Below, one piece after another: positions 43,285 through 50,095 of a DNA stretch of 64,000 nucleotides. Source of the stretch: JAOUGY01 sp963785075 (GTDB taxonomy: Bacteria; Actinomycetota; Acidimicrobiia; Spongiisociales; ZC4RG35); NCBI GenBank assembly GCA_963785075.1, contig CAWATW010000008.1, forward strand, positions 124,001-188,000. Reading direction: 5' to 3'. Position 1 is the first letter of the stretch. The number at the start of each line of letters is the position of its first letter. A model generated the notes under the pieces. That model saw nothing but the letters and a program-made list of their open reading frames with translations. It had not been told where the DNA came from and did no database searches. The position numbers and the translations under genes are program-made.

Positions 43285-44112
43285 ATGCGAGATCCATTCG
43301 ACGACCTTCGTTCCTATGCGGCTCACCTCGAAGCCGAGGTACCGGTCGAGCGCGCCCGGGCCAGGGCACGAGCGGCGATCAACACCACGATCCCCCGCCG
43401 GCGTCGCATCGCCGTGGTCGCTTCCGCAGTGATCGGAATCATGGGCATCTCGAACGTCGCACTTGCCGCGGTGTCGAACCCGGCCATTCCGGGCGACGCT
43501 CTCTACGGCATCGACAGGGCATACGAGCGAATCGGCTCGTTGCTCGGGATTGGCGGAGCGCATCGTTTGGAGCGGTTGAACGAGGCCGCATCGGTGGTGG
43601 CACTGGGCGACGAGGAGACTGCGTTGTCGCTGGTCCAGGAGGCGCTCACCGGTCTGGTCGACCAGGATGTCGACACCGCCCGGGCGATGCTGTCCGAGCT
43701 GGAGCGCGGGGCCGACGTCGAAGCCCTGCATGAACAGATTCAGCAGATGATCGACATCGCTCGCACCACGGCTGATGCCGCAGGGTCCGACGAGATGCGG
43801 GACGCGGCCGAGCGTGCGGCTGCCTCCGGTCTCGACGTGGCAGAGGTCGCCCGCACCATCCGTGACACCATCGACCTTCCCGACGCCGCATCCCAGGATC
43901 ACCCTGGTGATGCAGCAGACGGCCGCGGACCGCCGGAGGATGCCGGTCCACCCGATCATTCGAACGCTCCGGCGGACGCAGGGCCGCCAGCAGATGCAGG
44001 TCCGCCCGCCGATGCAGGTTCTTCTGCAGGGGGCGGACCGCCGGCGTCGTCACCTTCCGAGACCCGGCCTGCCAACAACGGAAACAACGGCTCCGCAGAG
44101 CCCACCCCGTAA
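43285..44112 (+). CDS. DUF5667 membrane protein with Pro/Ala/Asp/Gly repeat tail
   Basis: A 275-residue single-pass membrane protein. A cytosolic N-terminus (about 38 residues with RARARARA) precedes a membrane helix (IAVVASAVIGIMGISNVALA). SNPAIPGDALYGIDRAYERIG is the DUF5667 signature, and a helical region follows to residue 200. The tail is low complexity: PADAGPPADAGPPADAGSS repeats six residues at a time. DUF5667 proteins usually accompany ECF sigma factors and are thought to act with them; here the sigma gene follows immediately. Confidence 0.85.
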   Translation: MRDPFDDLRSYAAHLEAEVPVERARARARAAINTTIPRRRRIAVVASAVIGIMGISNVALAAVSNPAIPGDALYGIDRAYERIGSLLGIGGAHRLERLNEAASVVALGDEETALSLVQEALTGLVDQDVDTARAMLSELERGADVEALHEQIQQMIDIARTTADAAGSDEMRDAAERAAASGLDVAEVARTIRDTIDLPDAASQDHPGDAADGRGPPEDAGPPDHSNAPADAGPPADAGPPADAGSSAGGGPPASSPSETRPANNGNNGSAEPTP

Positions 44113-44121
44113 GCTCGCTCG

Positions 44122-44700
44122 ATGGGCTCAATCCGAGAAGGGGACGGACCACCTTCGCGCCCGGGATGGCCGCCGGACCCCATCCACATCGAAAACGCAC
44201 GAGACGGCGACACAGATGCACTCGGCGACATCCTCGCAATCGGGTACCCCAAGCTCGTGGCGTTCTACCGGGGCATGGGGATTCGATGGGCGGATTCGGA
44301 GGAGCTCGCATCGGAGGCACTGGAGGGCATGGTCAAGGGAATCGGCCGCCTTCGCGAGCCGGCCGCATTCGAAGGCTGGTTCTGGACCATTGCCAGGAAT
44401 CGCATGCGCTCCAAGTTCCGCCGGCAGCGCAGGGTCGAACGCGAGCTCGAGTACGGGCCCGTGGACGACCCAGCGGACCTCGCCACCAGGGTCGATGAGC
44501 ACTCCGCAGTGCGGCAGGCCATGGCCCAGCTCGGTGAGCGCGACCGCGAGATCCTCTGGCTGCGCGAGGTCGAGGGCCTGAGCCACGAGGAGATCGGCGG
44601 TCGCTTGTCGATGGCCACCGGCGCCACGCGAGTTGCGGCGTTGCGCGCACGTCGCCGTTTGGAGGAGGCCTACGCTCGGCTCCACCCGGAGACAGATTGA
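44122..44700 (+). CDS. ECF-type RNA polymerase sigma factor
   Basis: A 192-residue sigma-70-family factor. Region 2 spans about residues 30-95 (YPKLVAFYRGMGIRWADSEELASEALEGMVKGIGRL, with FEGWFWTIARNRMRSKFRRQR as region 2.3-2.4), and region 4 is at the end (RDREILWLREVEGLSHEEIGGRL, then VAALRARRRLEEA). TAAGCT, spanning the stop of the preceding DUF5667 gene, lies 6 bases before its ATG. No RseA-type anti-sigma domain is visible next door; DUF5667 is the likely partner. Confidence 0.88.
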   Translation: MGSIREGDGPPSRPGWPPDPIHIENARDGDTDALGDILAIGYPKLVAFYRGMGIRWADSEELASEALEGMVKGIGRLREPAAFEGWFWTIARNRMRSKFRRQRRVERELEYGPVDDPADLATRVDEHSAVRQAMAQLGERDREILWLREVEGLSHEEIGGRLSMATGATRVAALRARRRLEEAYARLHPETD

Positions 44701-45491
44701 TCACCTCGACGCAGAACCCGATGATCAAGCGACTGGTGCGGCTGCGTGAACGCCGCCACCGCGACGAAAGCGGCCGATTCCTCATCGAAGGCTACCGAGA
44801 GCTCTGGCGCGCCGTCACCGCCGGCATTTCGATCGAGACGCTGTATGTCAGCCAGGAATTGTTCCTCGGCGACAACGAACACGCCCTGATCGACGCGTGT
44901 CGACGGGCCGGCGCCTCGATCATCGAGGTCACCGAACAGCCTTTTCGGAAAGTGTCGTATCGTGACCGCCCGGAGGGACTTCTGGCGGAAGCCGTGCAGT
45001 TCGATACCGCGATCGACCGGCTCGACCTGCGAGATTCACCCTTCCTGCTCGTGGTGGAGGGTATCGAGAAGCCCGGCAATCTCGGCACGATGCTCCGCAC
45101 CGCCGATGCAGCCGGCTGCTCGGGCGTCGTCGTGTGTGATCCGGCCACAGATCCTTTCAACCCCAACGTGGTACGCGCCTCGCTCGGCACGCTGTTCACG
45201 GTCCCTCTCGCGATCTCGACGGCGGCCGGTGCGATCGCCGCCTTGGGGGCGGCAGGGGTCCGGACGGTGGCGACCACTCCCGACACGTCGGCAGAGCTGT
45301 ACGACATCGATCTGACCGGCCCGCTGGCACTGGCGATCGGGGCCGAACAGTACGGGCTCTCGGACACCTGGCTGGGCCGAGCCGACGTGCGCGCCCGTAT
45401 CCCGATGGCCGGCTCGGCCGACTCCCTGAACGCAGCCATGGCCGCCGGGATCGTTCTGTTCGAGGCGGTGCGACAGCGACGTCACCGCTGA
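44697..45491 (+). CDS. TrmH/SpoU-family RNA 2'-O-methyltransferase
   Basis: A 264-residue SPOUT methyltransferase for tRNA or rRNA ribose. The N-terminal substrate-binding domain (SGRFLIEGYRELWRAV, LYVSQE) precedes the knotted domain. Motif 1 is VEGIEKPGNLGTMLRTADAAG, motif 2 includes LAIGAEQYGLS, and motif 3 is IPMAGSADSLNAAMAAGI. TTG at 44697 overlaps the sigma factor's stop (TTGA). Which nucleotide is methylated cannot be deduced. Confidence 0.88.
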   Translation: MITSTQNPMIKRLVRLRERRHRDESGRFLIEGYRELWRAVTAGISIETLYVSQELFLGDNEHALIDACRRAGASIIEVTEQPFRKVSYRDRPEGLLAEAVQFDTAIDRLDLRDSPFLLVVEGIEKPGNLGTMLRTADAAGCSGVVVCDPATDPFNPNVVRASLGTLFTVPLAISTAAGAIAALGAAGVRTVATTPDTSAELYDIDLTGPLALAIGAEQYGLSDTWLGRADVRARIPMAGSADSLNAAMAAGIVLFEAVRQRRHR

Positions 45492-45544
45492 GCCAGACCA
45501 AGCCGGTGGAGAAGGTACGATCGCCGGAACCGAGAGATCCACAG

Positions 45545-45778
45545 ATGGAATCGACTGCAACCTACCGGTGCGCCCACTGTGGCAACCGAACCCGTTTCGA
45601 CGTGGTCGATACGGTTCGTCGAAGGCGCTTCCTCCACTACACCTTGGGAGGCGACGCAGAGGTCGACGAAGAAGAGATCATGGAGGCGACGATCGAGAAG
45701 GTCGTCTGCCGATGGTGCGACCGATCCGACGGCATCGAGGTCAACCCGGCGCCGTCGCTGACACCGACGGACGGGTGA
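45545..45778 (+). CDS. Zinc-ribbon miniprotein
   Basis: A 77-residue protein with two Cys pairs about 45 residues apart: RCAHCGNRTRFDV near residue 8 and VVCRWCDRSDGIEV near residue 53, forming a zinc ribbon. The linker is acidic (GGDAEVDEEEIMEATIEK). The ATG at 45545 is preceded by a GAGAG site; an in-frame GTG at 45506 would add 13 residues. Similar actinobacterial proteins are uncharacterised. It stands between the methylase and the SOS-controlled fusion gene. Confidence 0.75.
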   Translation: MESTATYRCAHCGNRTRFDVVDTVRRRRFLHYTLGGDAEVDEEEIMEATIEKVVCRWCDRSDGIEVNPAPSLTPTDG

Positions 45779-45841
45779 TCGTTCGAGGGCACGCCTACGG
45801 AGCGCACCGGCGCGCTTCGAATCGGCTTCTGTCTCCGATCA

Positions 45842-45870
45842 TTGAATCGAACACATGTTCGATCTATGGT
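45842..45870 (+). promoter_or_regulatory. Promoter with LexA (SOS) box in its spacer
   Basis: -35 TTGAAT (45842-45847) and -10 TATGGT (45865-45870) are exactly 17 bases apart. The spacer holds TCGAACACATGTTCGA (45847-45862), a perfect palindrome that fits the Gram-positive/actinobacterial SOS box TCGAAC-N4-GTTCGA. Bound LexA would directly block RNA polymerase. The start codon of the DnaQ-UvrC fusion lies 7 bases after the -10. Confidence 0.93.
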
Positions 45871-45877
45871 GTGGACG

Positions 45878-47503
45878 ATGGTCGCCAGTGCGCAACGCAG
45901 CTTCGACGAACTCGGCACGCCGCTGTTCGACGTCGAGTTCTGTGTGGTGGACCTGGAGACGACCGGCGGATCGCCGCGAGACTGCGGCATCACCGAGATC
46001 GGAGCCGTGAAGGTCCGGGGCGGCGAGGTCACCGGCACCTTCCAGACGCTCGTCAACCCCGGTCTGGCGATCCCCCCGTTCATCACCATCCTGACCGGCA
46101 TCACGCAGGCGATGGTGATCGAAGCCCCACCGATCGAGGAGGCCCTTCCCAGCTTTCTCGAGTTCTGTCGTGACAGCGTCATCGTGGGCCACAACGTTCG
46201 GTTCGATCTGTCGTTTCTCAACACCGCCGCGGAGTCCCTCGGCTATCCACGCCTCTCCAATCGCTCCGTCGACACCGCAGCCCTCGCCCGCAGGCTGGTC
46301 CGGACGGAGGTTCGCAACCTCAAGCTCGGGACGCTGGCCGCCCACTTCCGCTCACCGGTCACCCCCAACCACCGGGCATTCGAGGACGCGACCGCAACCA
46401 TGCACGTCCTCCACGGGCTCTTGGAACGAGTCGGGAACCTCGGTGTCACTGCACTCGACGACCTGCTCGTCCTGCCCACGGCGAAGGGGTCATCCGACTA
46501 TCGGAAGATCGAGCTGGCCAAAGGTCTCCCCCGCTCACCCGGGGTGTACCTGTTCAAAGACCGCAACGGGCACGTCTTCTATGTGGGCAAGGCGAAGAAT
46601 CTCAGAACCCGGGTGATGTCGTACTTCCACGGTGACGGCCGGAGATCGGTCACCACCATGCTGCGCGAGCTCGAAACGATCGAGCATGTTGCCTGTCCGA
46701 CCGAACTGGAGGCGTCGATCACCGAACTCCGGCTGATCCACGCACACCATCCCCGGCACAACCGGGCATCGAGACCTGCGAAGGCCAATCACTGGGTGAC
46801 CCTCACCAACGAGCCATTCCCTCGGCTGTCACTCGCCCGCACCCTCCACCCGGGCTCGTCGATGGTCCTCGGCCCCTTCCGGAATCGGCGGACCGCCGAA
46901 CAGGTGATGTATGCCATCTGGGATGCGGTGCCGATTCGTAGATGCACCGGTCGGGCCGGGACACGTTCATCGACCTGCGCACCGGCCCAACTGGGTGTGT
47001 CCATGTGTCCGTGCGACGGCACCCTCGATCCCAACGTGTACCAGGTCGTGGTCGACCGGCTGGTGGCGGCCGTCGACCATGATCCTTCCCTCCTCTTGGT
47101 TCCGCTCGAGCAGCGGATGGTCGAGCATGCACGCCAGCAGCGCTTCGAGGAAGCCGGCTGGTTGCGGGACCGTCATCGAGCCCTGGCGCGCGCCATCGAG
47201 CGACGGCTTCGCTGGAACGCCCTCGCTGCGGCCGGACGGGTGGTGGTGGAGCGGTCGAACGGAGACACGGTGGTGATCGATCAAGGAAGGTACGTGAACG
47301 GTTGGAACACCGGAGCTCAGCACACGCTGCTGCCGCCTCCGGAATTGGCCGACCTCCCTCCTGTCCCTCCGTCGGTGGCCGTGGCGGCCGAAGCCGATTT
47401 GATCTGGAAATGGATCTCGGAGCCGGACTGTCGCATCGTGGACACCACGGCCGGTCTCACCCTGCCTGCGAAGCGGGTGGACGCGCTTCAGGCGGCCGTG
47501 TGA
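45878..47503 (+). CDS. DnaQ exonuclease-UvrC-like fusion (SOS regulated)
   Basis: A 541-residue fusion. Residues 20-180 form a DEDDh exonuclease: Asp25/Glu27 in DLETTG, Asp110 in GHNVRFD, His165 and Asp170 in HRAFEDA. Residues 218-300 form a GIY-YIG nuclease domain like the N-terminus of UvrC (PGVYLF, Tyr224; FYVGKAKNLRTRV, Tyr235 and Arg243). The rest resembles UvrC's middle Cys-containing region (CAPAQLG, SMCPCDG) but lacks the C-terminal endonuclease. The layout matches mycobacterial Rv2191. The ATG at 45878 is leaderless; the LexA box implies DNA-damage induction. Confidence 0.9.
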   Translation: MVASAQRSFDELGTPLFDVEFCVVDLETTGGSPRDCGITEIGAVKVRGGEVTGTFQTLVNPGLAIPPFITILTGITQAMVIEAPPIEEALPSFLEFCRDSVIVGHNVRFDLSFLNTAAESLGYPRLSNRSVDTAALARRLVRTEVRNLKLGTLAAHFRSPVTPNHRAFEDATATMHVLHGLLERVGNLGVTALDDLLVLPTAKGSSDYRKIELAKGLPRSPGVYLFKDRNGHVFYVGKAKNLRTRVMSYFHGDGRRSVTTMLRELETIEHVACPTELEASITELRLIHAHHPRHNRASRPAKANHWVTLTNEPFPRLSLARTLHPGSSMVLGPFRNRRTAEQVMYAIWDAVPIRRCTGRAGTRSSTCAPAQLGVSMCPCDGTLDPNVYQVVVDRLVAAVDHDPSLLLVPLEQRMVEHARQQRFEEAGWLRDRHRALARAIERRLRWNALAAAGRVVVERSNGDTVVIDQGRYVNGWNTGAQHTLLPPPELADLPPVPPSVAVAAEADLIWKWISEPDCRIVDTTAGLTLPAKRVDALQAAV

Positions 47504-47886
47504 TGGATTGGTTCGCTCCTCGACGCAGTGCGGTTGGCAGAACCTGCGACGGGGGTCCCGGGAGCCGAGCCCAGGATTCTGATGAAGATCACATCCGACC
47601 GCCTCGGCGTTCGGCTCACCCCTGACCGGTGGCGCCCTGGCGGACCGTCTGCGACACCTCGAATCGCAATTCGCCGGTGCCCTCATCGTGGGCGACGCCG
47701 GAGACGTCTCCGCCAACTAGGTGTGCCCGCTGATCGGCAAGGCCTGCGGGTCTGCAAGGTGAGTTCTTGTGACGGGCACGTGACAGCTGCCCACGCATTC
47801 GCGGACGAGGCCCGGCTCGGCGTGGTTCGGCGAAGTGTGCGTTCGTGTCCCCCGACTTCGCCGATCGGTGACGGGCGACGGCGTCG
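47504..47886. other. Gap without recognisable gene
   Basis: Frames are open on both strands but arginine-rich or unlike any family, as expected by chance in high-GC DNA. I see no repeat, RNA or promoter that I can support. The stretch separates the DnaQ-UvrC fusion from the MazF remnant and may be the rest of a decayed toxin-antitoxin region. Confidence 0.5.
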
Positions 47887-48200
47887 TCAGCAGTCGGCCA
47901 TAGCGGCGAGCGTTCGGTAGATCTCCTGGCGTGAAACGGTGACGAGCCGACTCGTGAGGTCAGAAAGGTCCTGCGGATCGGCTGGAGATTGTCGAAGGAC
48001 GCTGCGCAGGGTGTGTCGACACCGTGGTCTTGGTCGAGGGGAATCTCGGTCGGGATGCCCCGGATGGTTCGGGTGAGGGGGGCCACGAGGATCCAGTTGA
48101 GCACAGGGATGGCCTCCGACCGGGTCACCACCAGCACGGGCCGCTGCTTGTCTTCGGCTTCGGCCCACCAGATGTCGCTTGGCGGGGTGTCACCATGGTT
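47887..48200 (-). pseudogene. MazF/PemK-type toxin, frameshifted
   Basis: One frame reads SDIWWAEAEDKQRPVLVVTR, SEAIPVLNWILVAPLTRTIR, GIPTEIPLDQDHG and SFDNLQPIRRTFLTSRV, a full MazF-like endoribonuclease core. The expected ending, VSRQEIYRTLAAMADC, follows immediately but in another frame, so a one-base indel lies near 47945-47965. No ATG or GTG in frame precedes the homology and no antitoxin gene is recognisable upstream, supporting a decayed toxin. A sequencing error at the shift is possible. Confidence 0.78.
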
Positions 48201-48397
48201 CGTGTGCCGGTAGAGGTACCCAGGCGGCGGTGGGTGTCAGCACCGGTCACGGCAGAACCGCTTTCCCCGCAGTGGCGTCGGTCGGGGCGGTCCCTGAATC
48301 GGAGCCAGGTCTCGAGTCCACGCCCACCGTCGTCGTGAACGTCGCCGGCTGCCTCGTGGCCCGTCGGCGGACTTCGCAGCACCGACCCTTCCTCGGC

Positions 48398-48820
48398 TCA
48401 CGACAGGAGGATGCCGATCCGCTCGATCTCGTCGGGGTTGCCGGGCACAGACGTCCAGGGCAGTCCTATGCGGTCCTTGCCGGGTTCGTCCTTGAACCGC
48501 GGGATGACGTGGATGTGGAAGTGGAACACGGTTTGAAAGGCGGCCTCGCCACTGCAGTTGAGGAGGTTGACGCCGTCCGCTCCGAGGCGGTCCTTGCTTC
48601 GTCCGGCGATCTCCTGAGCAAGGTGAGCGCACGCCGCCAGGTCGTCGGCGTCTATGTCGAACAGGTCGGTAGCGTGCGAGCGCGGGACCACGAGGGCGTG
48701 GCCAGGGGTCACCGGGTTGATGTCCAGGATCGCGATCGCCCTTTCGCTCTGAGCCATCGTGGTCGATGAGATCTCACCGGCAGCGATCCCACAGAAGATG
48801 CAGTCGGGTTCGGCACGCAT
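48398..48820 (-). CDS. HIT-family nucleotide hydrolase/transferase
   Basis: A 140-residue histidine-triad protein. CIFCGIAAGEI is the N-terminal zinc-type motif, VTPGHALVVPRSHATDLFD follows, and the catalytic triad is HFHIHVIPRF. It hydrolyses or transfers nucleoside phosphoramidate/dinucleoside substrates; the exact one is unknown. TAGGGT lies 7 bases before the ATG, suggesting a leaderless mRNA. Confidence 0.92.
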   Translation of the reverse strand: MRAEPDCIFCGIAAGEISSTTMAQSERAIAILDINPVTPGHALVVPRSHATDLFDIDADDLAACAHLAQEIAGRSKDRLGADGVNLLNCSGEAAFQTVFHFHIHVIPRFKDEPGKDRIGLPWTSVPGNPDEIERIGILLS

Positions 48821-48861
48821 CGAAGGGACCCTACCCTTTCGCGTTTCCCCTATTCCCGGAC

Positions 48862-49980
48862 TCAGCCGGCGATCGCCTCCGCAGGCGGGAGGTAGTCGTA
48901 GCCGAGTGTTTCGGCGACGTGCGGCTCGGTCACGTGTCCGCCGATCACGTTGAGACCGGCAAGCAGGTGGGGATCGGCGGCCATCGCAGCCGCGGCGCCA
49001 TGGTCCGCCAGCGCGAGCACAAAGGGAAGAGTGGCGTTGTTGAGGGCGTACGTCGAGGTCTTGGGGACGGCACCGGGCATGTTCGCCACGCAGTAGTGCA
49101 CGACGCCTTCGACGACGTAGGTCGGATCCCCATGGGTCGTGGGCCTGGATGTCTCGAAGCAGCCACCCTGGTCGATGGCCACATCGACGAGCACAGCCCC
49201 GGGGCGCATGGCGCCGACCATTTCGATCGAAACCAGCTTTGGAGCCTTGGCCCCGGGAACCAGCACGGCACCGATCACGAGGTCGGCGCCGACGACCAAC
49301 TCCGCCAACGCTGCACTCGTCGAATACACGGTCGTCAACGACGAGCCGAACCGGTGGGCGAGACGGTTCAACACGTCGACGCTCCTGTCGAGCACGGTGA
49401 CGTCGCCTCCGAGGCCGACGGCCATCTCGATGGCGTTCTCACCGACGACTCCGCCACCGATGACCACCACCCTGGCCGGCGGCACCCCTGGGACACCGCC
49501 GATGAGCAGTCCGGCACCCCCCTGCGCCGCCTCCAGTGAGTGCGCACCTGCCTGAATCGACATCCGGCCCGCTACCTGGGACATGGGCGCCAGGAGCGGC
49601 AGACCACCGTTCGTCGAGGTCACGGTCTCGTATGCGATGCAGGTGGCCCCGGATTCCACAAGATCGCGGGTCTGGTCCGGATCGGGGGCGAGATGCAGAT
49701 ATGTGAACAGCACCTGGTGCTCCCCGAGCATCTTGCGCTCTGCCGCCTGAGGTTCCTTGACCTTGACGATCATGTCGGCCCGATCGAAGACGGCTTCGGC
49801 AGAGTCGAGAACCTCGGCGCCGGCGTCGACATATGCCTCGTCGACCGCACCGATGCCGATACCGGCGTCCCTTTCCACGACCACGCGATGCCCATGGACG
49901 ACCAACTCGTGGACGCTGGACGGCGTCAATCCCACCCTCAGCTCGGCCTGTTTGACCTCTTTGGGGACACCGACGATCAC
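48862..49980 (-). CDS. ald: Alanine dehydrogenase
   Basis: A 372-residue NAD-dependent enzyme interconverts alanine with pyruvate and ammonium. VGVPKEVKQAELRVGLTP is the start motif, FTYLHLAPD has the active-site His, and VVVIGGGVVGENA is the NAD loop. NMPGAVPKTSTYALNNATLPF is a signature of Ald. The GTG at 49980 was chosen because AGGAGAA stands 6 bases upstream; this gives the normal family length. It is divergent from the AAA ATPase. Confidence 0.95.
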   Translation of the reverse strand: MIVGVPKEVKQAELRVGLTPSSVHELVVHGHRVVVERDAGIGIGAVDEAYVDAGAEVLDSAEAVFDRADMIVKVKEPQAAERKMLGEHQVLFTYLHLAPDPDQTRDLVESGATCIAYETVTSTNGGLPLLAPMSQVAGRMSIQAGAHSLEAAQGGAGLLIGGVPGVPPARVVVIGGGVVGENAIEMAVGLGGDVTVLDRSVDVLNRLAHRFGSSLTTVYSTSAALAELVVGADLVIGAVLVPGAKAPKLVSIEMVGAMRPGAVLVDVAIDQGGCFETSRPTTHGDPTYVVEGVVHYCVANMPGAVPKTSTYALNNATLPFVLALADHGAAAAMAADPHLLAGLNVIGGHVTEPHVAETLGYDYLPPAEAIAG

Positions 49981-50083
49981 CTTGTGTTCTCCTAGCGACG
50001 ACAAACCGGGAATCTACCTGGTGGCGGCGACGCCGGAAGGGTCAGACTCGCCACCGCCGGCTGTCGGGCTCCGACGCCGCTTC

Positions 50084-50089
50084 TAGGAT
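50084..50089 (+). promoter_or_regulatory. Probable -10 box of the AAA ATPase gene
   Basis: TAGGAT lies 6 bases before the ATG with no ribosome site between, a leaderless arrangement. The 115-base gap with ald is the divergent control region. Confidence 0.5.
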
Positions 50090-50095
50090 CACGAC

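Noticed and set aside
43970..44025. 18-bp repeats as an intergenic element
   Set aside because: They lie in frame inside the DUF5667 gene and encode its P-A-D-A-G-P tail, so they are a coding repeat and are not counted with the 7-bp arrays.
47528..47920. 130-codon plus-strand frame after the DnaQ-UvrC gene
   Set aside because: Arg-rich low-information sequence typical of chance frames in high-GC DNA, overlapping the MazF remnant on the other strand.
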